A stretch of 64,000 nt of DNA from positions 4,717,730 to 4,781,729 of the forward strand of contig CAIIXF020000007.1 in the NCBI GenBank assembly GCA_903813345.2, in the 5' to 3' direction. The position numbers were made by a program, and so were the translations under genes. The notes under the pieces were generated by a model, which was given only the letters and a program-made list of their open reading frames with translations, did no database searches and was not told the origin of the DNA. The DNA comes from Owenia fusiformis (lineage: Eukaryota > Annelida > Polychaeta > Sabellida > Oweniidae). Positions 46,727 through 58,276 of this stretch are shown one piece after another (positions within the stretch are counted from its first letter, which is position 1; each line of letters starts with the position of its first letter).

Positions 46727-47836
46727 TGAGTGCCGAACTGCGTTAGACAGATGCGGCTATTCTAAACGCCATTTTTCTCTGTAATGGTGCGTTTTCCACT
46801 TACCAAAGATCACACGAATGTGTAATTGTGCCAACATAACTTCAATTTGATACAAATGCGATGCTATTTCTGATTCCTTTGTTTAAATCGGTATATTAGG
46901 GACAAGATTTGACAAAACTACATTTTTGTGGCATATTTATCTTCAGGCTAAACTATTTGATAGCCGAGCAACAAAAATGCTATTGCAGGTGGAGTATATG
47001 TATATTGATCACCGAATGGGACATACCTGCTCTTGTGTAATTTATACAAAGCAATGATTTATACCAAATCTTTACATGCCCTCCAAATATTAAGTTTGGA
47101 TTTACTGCCATTGTATGCAATAATGCGTTGTAAACCTCGTTTTGAATTACGCGAGTCGCAGTCCGCGGTTGTGCCATCGTTTTGATGAGCCAAAAAACAA
47201 GTAAATCTTAATAACTCAGTCATCCGGTATGTGTTTTATGTCATATTTGGTACAATTGAACCTTGTTTAATGTTTTTTTCATTATAGTATGTTTCATTTG
47301 TCTATTTAAAACATGGTCAAAATGCCTAAAAAAATTTGGCTCACCTTGTACTCTAAAAGTATTTCCAAACTATGTGCTATGTAGGTTTCCTAGGAAATTG
47401 TGGAATAAATTTTAAATAAATCTTGTCCATCCCCAACGAGCTCTAATATTATTTTTTGTAACGTTTTCTAACTCAGTTTAAAAACAGCAAAAGTGTATTT
47501 TGTGATAACAGGTCACTTAGACTCCGATTTAATTGCTATGATAGTGAAAGTAAAGCTAAGAAAAATAAATGATACAAATCACAATCACTCTACTAAATCC
47601 CAATCATTGTATTACAAAGGCCAAAGTGTCTTGCTTAGATTCATTGTATGGTATTCTCAGGCATCCGAATGGGCGCCATATTTGAAAACAAAATAGCACC
47701 AATAGGAAACATTTGCGCAAGTTTTCAACTTATAACACCATTTTATTAAAAATGCAGATAAAGCCACAACAATATTGCAATTGATTTTAAATTCTTTATT
47801 TTTTGTTCTGAACCATTCTCTTACATATAATTTACG
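46727..47836. other. Intergenic stretch without recognised genes
   Basis: AT-rich sequence with no domain, splice or repeat pattern that could be recognised. Confidence 0.4.
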
Positions 47837-48048
47837 GAGTGGCTCCAGGACCGACAATTGTCGGTACTAGAGACTGTCCAGGGGTATTTGCTGGGGTACC
47901 GACAATTGTCGGCACTCTATCGTCAACTAGCAGTGCCAGATAGAGAACCGACAATTGTCGGTACGCAAGTGGCTGCTACGTGTTTTTGCTAGAGAACCGA
48001 CAATTTCATAAATAATCCCTTACTTTTACTTTTAGGAATAACCTCATC

Positions 48049-48128
48049 ACTGGTAGCCTAGTGGTTAGCGAGAACGATTTGAACACACTCGGTCACGAGT
48101 TCGAATCCCGGCAAGATCTACTTTTTTT
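48049..48128 (+). ncRNA. tRNA-like sequence (probable SINE or tRNA relic)
   Basis: It has an A-box TAGCCTAGTGG (48054-48064), a B-box AGTTCGAATCC (48098-48108) and a T run from 48121 that would stop RNA polymerase III. The T-stem (ACGAG against CCCGG) and acceptor stem do not pair well, so a functional tRNA is unlikely. It is more like a tRNA-derived SINE head. Confidence 0.4.
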
Positions 48129-48870
48129 CTTTTGAGGGGGGTGGGGCATAGTGCTTCTTTTGCAGTATGGAATCGTACAGGCATTAACTTGTAGTGAGCC
48201 ATAATTTATTTAGACAAAAATTGATTCAACTTCCATCAAAATTGTCCTACAAGCTTCAATTAAAAAACATTTTAAAGCTCTTTTCTTGTTCTATCTAATG
48301 GGTCGATATATACAGTTAGGGGAGGGGATGCTTTCGACCCCGTCGCTCTCTACCCTTACTACGCCATGGCACAGGAGAAATATCTCATTTGGAATATATC
48401 ACTGTTAACTTTGCGTTTGATAGCTCTCTCATGCGAGATGGAATCGTGGCCATTAACTAAGGGAGCCAAATGCAACTTCCATCAAAAATTGTGCTATAAG
48501 GTATGAGTACCGTAATCCAACACCAAATTCGAAAATTCATAACAATACTTTGCACAATACTTTGCACATATGGCGTTCGTGACCAACTATGAAACGCTTA
48601 CCCCCATAGTGTTATATAACAAAATGCACCTGTCCATAAAGGGGTTCGATTGACCTACATCAAATTATAGGGAGTCAGGTTACTTTTTGAGATATCAGCG
48701 TCCGTTTATTGTAATTCGCGTTTGCTACCACTTCCTCAATTCTGATATGACGGGCAAACGCGTAGTAAACATGCTCACGTTCGGAACTATTTTGACCTAC
48801 ATCGCTTTTTTCGTAATTCAAATGAAAGTTGAACTCCTCTTTATTTTGATACCAAATAGTGGCATACTAG

Positions 48871-49893
48871 CACGCCCGGTGATCGTACAAAATGGATGGA
48901 GGGGGGGGGATTAGGTGATTTCTGCAAGAAAACTCAACAAATTTGGAAGATTTATTTTTTCAAGAGAAAATTTACAACTGAATTGCCAAATTAATAGGCG
49001 CAGTGCATGGCAAAATATGTTAGGTCATCTAGTATTTTTTTTGAACTGATACCCTTCTAAGATATGAGATCTATTAAAAAAGGCGCATCATCATCAACAT
49101 GCAAAAGTCAATGTTTTTGCTATAAATCGGGCATCAATGGTCTACACGACCTGTAATAAATAGGTATAAGGGACGTTATTATCACAATACTTATGACATT
49201 GCTCACTTTTTAAAGTTAGTTTCCATGCGTTATACAAAAAATAATCGAAATAAATTAATATTGGATGGAGGGGGGGATTGGATGGAGGGGGGGGGATCAC
49301 ATGTATGTAAGACATGATAAGACATGCTACTTGAATTTATTCTTGTGACTCCAAATTTTCGCATTTTTCATTCTCCAGAGATATAATATCCAGTTTCTTA
49401 AAAGGGTACTGATTCTAGTTTTTTCAAATACATGAGTTCTTGTAAATTTGTTCCATCGTAAAGACATATTAATCCCCCCTCCATCCAATCCCCCCCTCCA
49501 TCCAAAATTAATTTATTTCGATTATTTTTTGTATAACGCATGGACGCTAACTTTTAAAAGTGAGCAATGTCATTAGTATTGTGATAATAATATCCCTTAT
49601 ACCTATTTATTACAGGTTGTGTAGACCATTGTTGCCCGATTTATAGCAAAAACATTGACTTTTGCACGTTGGTGATGATGCGCCTTTTTTAATAGATCTC
49701 ATATCTTTGAAGGGTATCAATTCAAAAAAAATACTAGATGACCTAACATATTTTGCCATGCACTGCGCCTATTCATTTGGCAATTCAGTTGTAAATTTTA
49801 TCTTGAAAAAATAAATCTTCCAAATTTGTTAAGTTTTCTTGCAGAAATCGCCTAATCCCCCCCTCCATCCATTTTGTACGATCACCGGGCGTG
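48871..49893. mobile_element. CAC-ended foldback MITE with GGATGGAGGGGGGG blocks
   Basis: Left end CACGCCCGGTGATCGTACAA; the right end is its exact inverse over at least 20 bases. Flanked by an exact 5-bp duplication ACTAG (48866-48870, 49894-49898). Arms of about 430 bp surround a spacer of about 150 bp. GGATGGAGGGGGGG occurs near each end and twice next to the spacer on each side. No coding capacity. Confidence 0.85.
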
Positions 49894-50236
49894 ACTAGGT
49901 ACCCTAGAAGCCAACTATGGGTTATTTAGAACGATACCACGGGTTTTTAAATGGACTATATAGGTGTCATACCTTTTGGCGGATGGATATGGAACCTCTC
50001 CCCGGGTTTTGCACTTGTTCCCAAAATATCCGTATGATATCTGAAATATCCCCCCGCGCATTGCGCATGCGCCAGAAAATTCGAAATCAATATTTGTCGG
50101 TCCTCTAGCGTGTAAACACAGCATATCTCCCGTACCGACAATTTATTTGTCGGCCCTCTAGCGTCCACCACATCAGAGTCTAGAGTACCGACAATTGTCG
50201 GTACTCTAGCCTTTACGAATAATTTAATTGTATTTT

Positions 50237-50919
50237 CTATTTTTCGGGAACGGTGTTGCTCGGTTTTATCTTCATATCCATTGCTTTGAACGAGTACTTG
50301 CTGTTATATTTCGTACCGTCCAACGATTCTGGCCAACCGCTTCCCCACGTCATGCAAAAATATGGCTCAGGGCATGTGGAATTATGAATATATGGTCCAA
50401 ATTGATTAGATGCTAAACATCGCCCAAACCATCCCGGACCTTTGTAGTCAATAGCACAGTTGCAATCACCACAACTATCATTGTCTCGGTCCTTAGTTGT
50501 GAAGGCCAGGTCAAGTCCATTTGCATTATTCATCGTACCTTTAGTTGCAGGCCATTTGTATTTGAGACGGTAGCCAGTAGCTTCGTCGCTGATGGATACA
50601 TTTTCATAGTCGATATACCGAGTTTCCGGTTCCCAGCTCGTAAATGAAGTCCTCATCTCGTATTTCCCTTGGGTCAGCACTGATCTTATATTTTCAAACC
50701 CAAGGAAGTGTTCCCCATTTAGTGAGCCAAAACCATCTTTAAAATCTTGCCAGTTTTTGTTAAAGTCCACTGAACCATCTTCTCTGTTAGCAACAATGAG
50801 CCATCCATCCTCACACTTGGCTTGGAATTTGCGTCCACTTTCTGTTATAATATCAGCTACTCCATCGGATAATTCACTACAGTCTCTTGCCAGCACGTCA
50901 GATGGCGGTTTAGTTCCAG
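50237..50919 (-). CDS. Fibrinogen-domain gene 2, exon 2
   Basis: Follows AACTTTTAG; starts GTKPPSDVLARDC and runs through the whole fibrinogen domain to a TAG stop. The minus-strand ATTAAA at 50223-50228 could be the polyadenylation signal. Confidence 0.93.
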
Positions 50920-52369
50920 CTAAAAGTTAAAGTATTATTTATGTCATTGCTTTTGTCAGTTTAATGGTATTAAACAATGAAGGTCCAATGAAAGTTAAAA
51001 TGGTCAGTTACAAAAATCGCTTGTAAAATAAATATGCATGCCACACTATTTATTAGCAAAAAGTTTACTAGTGAAAATCTACACACCTGTGCCACAAGTC
51101 TCTCTTTCCATGATGAAGTCTTTAATTACTGCCAAGTCTACAATATGAAATGTTTTATTGAACCAATAATAATAGAAATTCTGTTTCATGCTGAACCAAA
51201 TTCATTTTTACGCTGGACTGTTCACTAACCCCCCTATCACACCAAACTAGTTCTTACCAGTCCTACGAATACGTCGTAAAACGGGCTCAATCTGGCTGTG
51301 GTCGGGAAATATGTCTAAAATAATTAGCTAATTCGTTCATAAGCAGTCTTCAATACGTCCATCTCATTCGCAGTTCGTTCAGGTCGCACCACGTCGGTGT
51401 GCAACGTCGTATAACGCGTCCCTTAGACTAGAAGGTCACCATGACCTGATTACAGAACGGCATGGTCGCCATCGAATTTTGAATCGATTCAAAATTCTAA
51501 AATCACCTTCCCGTCTGAGAACGTTCGTGAAGTTCGTAAATAGACCTTAGAAAGTTGCAGCCACGTTCATTCCGTTCGCACACAGTTAAAAACCAGTTTT
51601 GAAAGACGCAGTGGCAACTTGTTTGGTGTGATAGCTATATTTTTGCTAACTCGTTCATAAACGGTCTTGAATACGTTCTTAATCAGTTTAAACCCGTTTA
51701 CAATTAGTTCTACCTCGTTCTCAATACGTCCTCAGACAGATCAACTCGTTGTTAAAACGTCCCTAGTAGGATTGAAGTAAGACGGTTCCGTTCGTAGTAC
51801 GTCCAGCTCGTCGTTAGTACGTTGTCACTCGTTCTAATTGTAGAACGTATCGACCACGAGAACATTTTGAGCATGTTCTAAAGGACCTACCCGTTCAAGT
51901 ACGTTCGGTGAAGTTTGTAAATAGACCCCAAACGGTTCTAAGTACGTCCAGTCCATTCGTACACAGTTGAAGCCCGTTTTCGAGAACGTAGTGAAAACTA
52001 GTTTGGTGTGATAGTAGGGTAAAGGCCACTTTTGTTCCGCCTTGATATTTTTACATCTTATACCTACAGCCGATCCGATTCGAGAATGTTCAATTTTATA
52101 ATAGAATTAACATTCAGCTGGGCACTAAAAATTAATTTACAGTTGGTTTTTGGAGTTGAAACCCACAGACTTAGGCTCACTGATCATTTTAAAAACATTT
52201 TCTTTTTAGTACCTGCTTTTATCCCAGCAACGTCTTCGGAAAGGGAGCTAATTGAGTCTTGCATTGTTGGCATCTGTTCCAGCATCTCCTTGCAGTTGCT
52301 AAATCTTCTCTTGCCATCGCTCCCAGTGAGTAGAACTGCAGCACAGACGATCGTCCAAAACATTGACAT
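50237..52369 (-). CDS. Secreted fibrinogen-C domain protein, ficolin/tenascin-like (two exons)
   Basis: Joining, on the minus strand, 52369-52213 and 50919-50237 gives 840 nt, 279 residues plus stop, in phase with GT/AG ends. Residues 1-19 are a signal peptide (MSMFWTIVCAAVLLTGSDG). Residues 20-52 form a short helical, heptad-like stretch (CKEMLEQMPTMQDSISSLSE) that could oligomerise chains. Residues 65-279 are a fibrinogen-C domain (DCSELSDGVADI, REDGSVDFNKNWQDFKDGFG, GEHFLGFENI, DRDND calcium segment at 196-200, NCAIDYKGPGWFGRCLASN). It is likely a secreted lectin. The ligand is unknown. It is not a close copy of the CUB-fibrinogen protein, so the two are diverged relatives rather than a recent duplication. 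Confidence 0.92.
51234..52014. mobile_element. MITE with CTATCACACCAAACTAGTT ends, copy 1 (intron)
   Basis: Left end CTATCACACCAAACTAGTT, right end its exact inverse AACTAGTTTGGTGTGATAG. A third copy of the end, CTTGTTTGGTGTGATAGC, lies inside near 51620-51640. Interior words GAACGAGTT/AACTCGTTC and ACGTACT repeat many times. It sits in the intron of fibrinogen-domain gene 2. Confidence 0.8.
52213..52369 (-). CDS. Fibrinogen-domain gene 2, exon 1
   Basis: Signal peptide and helical linker; ends one base into an alanine codon before GTACTA. The donor is weak but the phase matches exon 2. Confidence 0.82.
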
Positions 52370-52424
52370 GGTGATTGCCCTGCTTTTGTACTTGTACTTT
52401 TGTATTTCAAAGTATGATTAGCTC

Positions 52425-52595
52425 AAAATGGCATATACTGGACTATTAGTAAGCATAGTATATTTATATTCATTTTCTACGTGGGAGCGCTGACCATATC
52501 CTGTGGACAGTGAAGAAAAGATAAATGAAGGTAATGAATTCAAACAAACAAATAAAATAATACAATAAAATAAATTATTTGTTCAGCAGTTGCAG
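52425..52595. other. Upstream region of fibrinogen-domain gene 2
   Basis: No TATA box is evident immediately upstream of the start codon. Microsatellite-like AATAAAATAATACAATAAAA lies at 52548-52570. Confidence 0.3.
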
Positions 52596-52925
52596 CTGAC
52601 GGATATTCAGTGTCCATTCGAATCAATTTTAATGCTTAATTTCAAAGAATCAAACTATCAATTTCAATATTGTTTTCAAGAATCAAACTTTTGGCAAATG
52701 GTGTTCGTTGGTTGTAGCTGACGGATATGCAGTGTCCGTTCGATTCAATTTTAATGTTATTTCCAAGAATCAAACTATCAATTCTAATATTATTTTTAAG
52801 AATCAGACTATCAATTTTAATGTTATTTCCAAGAATGACACCAAAACTATCAATTCTAATATTATTTCTAAGAATCAGACTATCAGTTTTAATGTTATTT
52901 CCAAGAATGACACTCAGTCAGAATG
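52596..52925. repeat. Tandem repeat, about 35-bp unit, TTCCAAGAATCAAACTATCA
   Basis: Units of TTATTTCCAAGAATCAAACT followed by ATCAATTYTAATG recur about eight times. They are preceded by two copies of CTGACGGATATNCAGTGTCC (52600 and 52720). Open frames in this block follow the repeat. Confidence 0.7.
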
Positions 52926-53285
52926 ATCACTGTAGTGATTAAAAGCAACATGTGCCAGAATTATTGGTGTCAATTTTACAGCTTTTATTAAAGCTGGCCT
53001 GTCGAGCACAATTTGGTTTCATAATCTGAAGGTTTTCGACGGCATTGTATCTTGATAATTTTAGATAAGCTTGGCTACAAACCTCTGTGACCCCTCTACT
53101 TGACTTAACACCTCACATACCTTGTTGCAGTGGCGAGGGGGATGGGGTCACAAGGTGTTGTGGCTAGACTAATTTTTAATGAATCTTGAAAAAGAGAATA
53201 AGAATGGAATCTTAAAATAATGAATCGATGTTAATTTCTCACATACGTCAAGCTTTATCAATCAGTTATCTTGGCCAGAATTAAT
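52926..53285. other. Unannotated spacer
   Basis: No gene or element recognised between the 35-bp repeats and the satellite. Confidence 0.4.
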
Positions 53286-53289
53286 GATG

Positions 53290-56200
53290 GTAGGATGTAT
53301 GTCGAGATGAGTGAAGACATAGGACGTGTTTCAGGATGGGTGAAGGTGTAAGACGTGTGTCAGGATGAGTGAAGGCATAGGATGTGTGTCAGGATGAGGG
53401 AAGGTATAGGATGTGTGTCAGGATGAGTGAAGGCATAGGATGTGTGTCAGGATGAGTGAAGGCAAAGGAAGTGTGTCAGGATGAGTGAAGGCATAGGACG
53501 TGTGTCAGGATAAATGAAGGCATATGATGTGTGTCAGGATGAGTGAAGGCATAGGAAGTGTGTCAGGATGAGGGAAGGTATAGGATGTGTGTCAGGATAA
53601 ATGAAGGCATAGGATGTGTGTCAGGATGAGTGAAGGCATAGGAAGTGTGTCAGGATGAGGGAAGGTATAGGAAGTGTGTCAGGATGAGTGAAGGCACAGG
53701 ACGTGTGTCATGATGAGTGAAGGCATAGGATGTGTGTCAAGATAAATGAAGGCATAGGACGTGTGTCAGGATGAGTGAAGGCATAGGAAGTGTGTCAGGA
53801 TGAGTGAAGGCATAGGATGTGTGTCAGGATGAGTGAAGGCATATGACGTGTGTCAGGATGTGTAAAGGCATACGACGTGTTTCAAGATGTGTGAAGGTGT
53901 AAGATATGCATCGAGATGAGTGAAGGCATAGGACACGTGTTAGAATAAGTAAAGGCATATGATGTGTGTCAGGATAAATGAAGGCATGGGACGTGTGTCG
54001 AGATGAGTGAAGGCATAGGATGTTTATCAGGACGAGTGAAGGCATAGGACGTGTGTAAGGATGAATGAAGGCATAGGACGTGTGTCAGGATGAGTGAAGG
54101 CATATGATGTTTGTCAGGATGAGTGAAGGCATAGGATGTGTGTCATGATGAGTGAAGGCACAGGACGTGTGTCAGGATGAGTGAAGCCATGGGATGTTTA
54201 TCAGGACAAGTGAAGGCATAGGACGTGTGTCAGGATGAGTGAAGGCACGGGACGTGTGTCAGGATGAGTGAAGGCATAGGATATGTGTCAGGATGAGTGA
54301 AGACATAGGATGTGTGTCAGGATAAATGAAAGCATAGGATGTGTGTCAGGATGAATTAAGGCATAGGATGTGTGTCAGAATGAGTGAAGGCATAGAACGT
54401 GTGTCAGAATGAGTGAAGGCACAGGACGTGTGTCATGATGAGTGAAGGCATAGGACGTGTGTCAAGATGAGTGAAGGCATGGGATGTGTGTCAAGATAAG
54501 TGAAAGCATAGGATGTGTGTCAGGATGAATTAAGGCATAGGATGTGGGTCAGGATGAGTGAAGGCATAGGACGTGTGTCAAGATGAGTGAAGGCGTAGAA
54601 CGTGTGTCAGGATGAGTGAAGACATAGGACATGTGTCATGATGAGTGAAGGCATAGGAAGTGTGGCAGGATGAGTTAAGGCATAGGACGTGTGTCAAGAT
54701 AAGTGAATGCGTAGAACGTGTGTCAAGATAAGTGAAAGCATAAGATGTGTGTCAGGATGAATTAAGGCATAGGATGTGGGTCAGGATGAGTGAAGGCACA
54801 GGACGTGTGTCATGATGAGTGAAGGCACAGGACGTGTGTCATGATGAGTGAAGGCATAGGATGTGTGTCATGATGAGTGAAGGCATAGGAAGTGTGTCAG
54901 GATGAGTTAAGGCATAGGAAGTGTGTCATGATGAGTGAATGCACAGGATGTGTGTCAAGATAAGTGAAGGCACAGGACGTGTGTCATGATGAGTGAAGGC
55001 ATAGGATGTGTGTCATGATGAGTGAAGGCACAGGACGTGTGTCATGATGAGTGAAGGCACAGGACGTTTGTCATGATGAGTGAAGGCATAGGATGTGTGT
55101 CATGATGAGTGAAGGCATAGGACGTGTGTCAGGATGAGTGAAGGCATAGGATGTGTGTCATGATGAGTGAAGGCATAGGAAGTGTGTCATGATGAGTGAA
55201 GCCATGGGACGTGTGTCAGGATGAGTGAAGGCATAGGATGTGTGTCATGATGAGTGAAGGCATAGGACGTGTGTCAGGATGAGTGAAGGCATAGGATGTG
55301 TGTCAGGATGAGTGAAGGCATAGGATGTGTGTCAAGATAAGTGAATGCGTAGAACGTGTGTCCGGATGAGTGAAGGCACAGGACGTGTGTCATGATGAGT
55401 GAAGGCATAGGATGTGTGTCAGGATAAATGAAGGCATAGGACGTGTGTCAGGATGAGTGAAGGCACAGGACGTGTGTCATGATGAGTGAAGGCATAGGAT
55501 GTGTGTCAGGATAAATGAAGGCATATGACGTGTGTCAGGATGAGTGAAGGCACAGGACTTGTGTCATGATGAGTGAATGCACAGGATGTGTGTCAAGATA
55601 AGTGAATGCGTAGAACGTGTGTCATGATGAGTGAAGGCATAGGAAGTGTGTCAGGATGAGTTAAGGCATAGGACGTGTGTCCGGATGAGTGAAGGCACAG
55701 GACGTCTGTCCGGATGAGTGAAGGCATAGGATGTGTGTCAGGATAAATGAAGGCATAGGACGTGTGTCAGGATGAGTGAAGCCACAGGACGTGTGTCATG
55801 ATGAGTGAAGGCATAGGATGTGTGTCAGGATAAATGAAGGCATAGGACGTGTGTCATGATGAGTGAAGGCATAGGAAGTGTGTCAGGATGAGTTAAGGCA
55901 TAGGACGTGTGTCCGGATGAGTGAAGGCACAGGACGTGTGTCATGATGAGTGAAGGCATAGGATGTGTGTCAGGATAAATGAAGGCATAGGACGTGTGTC
56001 GGGATGAGTGAAGGCACATGACGTGTGTCAGGATGAGTGAAGGCACAGGACGTGTGTCATGATGAGTGAAGGCATAGGATGTGTGTCAGGATAAATGAAG
56101 GCATAGGACGTGTGTCATGATGAGTGAAGGCATAGGAAGTGTGTCAGGATGAGTTAAGGCATAGGACGTGTGTCCGGATGAGTGAAGGCACAGGACGTGT

Positions 56201-57695
56201 GTCATGATGAGTGAAGGCATAGGATGTGTGTCAGGATAAATGAAGGCATAGGACGTGTGTCAGGATGAGTGAAGGCACAGGACGTGTGTCATGATGAGTG
56301 AAGGCATAGAATGTGTGTCAAGATAAGTGAATGCGTAGAACGTGTGTCATGATGAGTGAAGGCATAGGGAGTGTGTCAGGATGAGTTAAGGCATAGGACG
56401 TGTGTCCGGATGAGTGAAGGCACAGGACGTGTGTCCGGATGAGTGAAGGCATAGGATGTGTGTCAGGATAAATGAAGGCATAGGACGTGTGTCAGGATGA
56501 GTGAAGGCACAGGACGTGTGTCATGATGAGTGAAGGCATAGGATGTTTGTCAAGATAAGTGAATGAGTAGAACATGTGTCAGGATGAGTGAAGACATGGG
56601 TCATGTTTCATGATGAATGAAGGCATAGGAAGTGTGTCAGGATGAGTTAAGGCATAGGACGTGTGCCCGGATGAGTGAAGGCACAGGACGTGTGTCATGA
56701 TGAGTGAAGGCATAGGATGTGTGTCAGGATAAATGAAGGCATAGGACGTGTGTCAGGATGAGTGAAGGCACAGGACGTGTGTCATGATGAGTGAAGGCAT
56801 AGGATGTGTGTCAAGATAAATGAAGGCATAGGACGTGTGTCAGGATGAGTGGAGGCATAGGACGTGTGTCAGGACAAGTGAAGGCATAGGACGTGTGTCA
56901 GGATGAGTGAAGGCATAGGATGTGTGTCAGGATGAGTGAAGGCATAGGATGTGTGTCATGATGAGTGAAGGCATAGGATGTGTGTCATGATGAGTGAAGG
57001 CAAAGGACGTGTGTCAGGATGAATGAAGGCATAGGACGCGAGTCAGGATAAATGATGACTTAGGACGTGTGTCAGGATGAGTGAAGACATAGGACGTGTG
57101 CCAGGATGAATGAAGGCATAGGATGTGTGTCGGGATAAGTGAAGGCATAGGATGTGTGACAGGATGAGTGAAGGCATAGAATGTGTGTCGGGATAAATGA
57201 AGGCATAGGATGTGTGTCAGGATGAGTGAAGCCATGGGATGTTTATCAGGACGAGTGAAGGCATAGGGCGTGTGTAAGGATGAATGAAGGCATAGGACGT
57301 GTGTCAGGATGAGTGAAGGCATAGGATGTGTGTCAGGATGAGTGAAGCCATGGGACGTGTGTCAGGATGAGTGAAGCCATGGGAAGTATGTCAGGATGAG
57401 TGAAGGCATATGACGCGTTTCAGAATGAGTGAAGTCATAGGATGTGTGTCAGGATAAGGGAAGGCGTAGGATGTGTGTCAGAATGAGTGAAGGCATAGGA
57501 CGTGTGTCTGGATGAAATAAGGCGAGACATGTGTCAGGATGAGTGAAGGCATAGGATGTGTGTCTGGATAAGGGAAGGCGTAGGATGTGTGTCAGAATGA
57601 GTGAAGGCATAGGACGTGTGTCTGGATGAAATAAGGCGAGACTTGTGTCAGGATGAGTGAAGGCATAGGATGTATCAGGACGAGTGAATCCATAG
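53290..57695. repeat. 29-bp satellite array, about 150 copies
   Basis: The unit is close to GGCATAGGACGTGTGTCAGG plus ATGAGTGAA. It continues for 4.4 kb with a fixed 29-bp period. Common variants are ACG/ATG/AAG after AGG, CAGG/CATG/CCGG/CAAG, and GAGTGAA/AAATGAA/GAGTTAA. In the 55.4-56.8 kb part the variants recur in the same order as blocks of about five units. Long minus-strand frames (for example 53824-54045, 57014-57322) repeat with a 29-residue period and are artefacts. Confidence 0.95.
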
Positions 57696-57699
57696 AATA

Positions 57700-58276
57700 G
57701 GATGATGTTATACTAGCAAGTAAGTTCAATCTTTAATATACATGTACATGAAAACTCATATAGACATATTTTGTTTCCTTAGTGTATAAATGTTACTCTG
57801 ATTGTTGGTTAGTGTTGCAAGGTTGATTAGGTTGTGTTTATATGTTGAATGTGAGACCCATTTGTTTAATGGGATAAAAGTGACATAAGCAAAATAATAG
57901 TAATACTCCCATTTGAAACAACAGAACAATTATGCATGCTTTTTATGATACCAATGAACCGCTGAGTAAACAATTTTTTACTGTCATCATTCAACAAACC
58001 AAGCAATGGGATGTATATCGTGCTGTTACACCGCCCAAAAACATAATAGTTCTTAATCAAACCTTCATGCGCATATAGGCCTATATTAACATGTGTGTGC
58101 ATGAATTATCAGATGAATTTTGGGAACAGTAGTTCATGGTCTATTAAAATTATACGTTTACATTTTATTAATGTCAGCATCTCAATAAACATATTCCACG
58201 GATCTGAAGCCACTAATAAGAATTACAATATCTATTAACAGTTAACTTGAGGTAAACAGATTGGAAATCACCTAAA
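57700..58276. other. Region upstream of the small secreted-protein gene
   Basis: AT-rich; no recognised exon. A minus frame at 57866-58102 has no domain signal. No clear TATA box is seen near the start codon at 58277. Confidence 0.35.

Larger units (their letters stand above)
47837..50210. mobile_element. Element bounded by arrays of the palindrome ACCGACAATTGTCGGT
   Basis: The 16-bp palindrome ACCGACAATTGTCGGT lies at 47850-47865, 47898-47913 (last base C) and 47947-47962, with a half at 47996. At the other side it lies at 50187-50202, with a gapped copy at 50134-50154 and a half at 50094-50102. CTCTAG/CTAGAG steps accompany the palindromes. TTTACG occurs just outside each side (47831-47836, 50211-50216) and may be a target duplication. 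A tRNA-like sequence and a foldback MITE lie inside. No transposase is visible. The right edge is 27 bp from the stop codon of a fibrinogen gene. Confidence 0.6.

Noticed and set aside
48049-48128. Functional tRNA gene
   Set aside because: A and B boxes are present, but T and acceptor stems do not pair; treated as a tRNA-like relic.
53824-57322. Minus-strand frames reading MPSLILTHVLCLHSS repeats
   Set aside because: They have a 29-residue period set by three 29-bp units; artefacts of the satellite.
53290-57695. CRISPR-like array
   Set aside because: The 29-bp units are contiguous with no unique spacers, and the genome is eukaryotic; it is a satellite.
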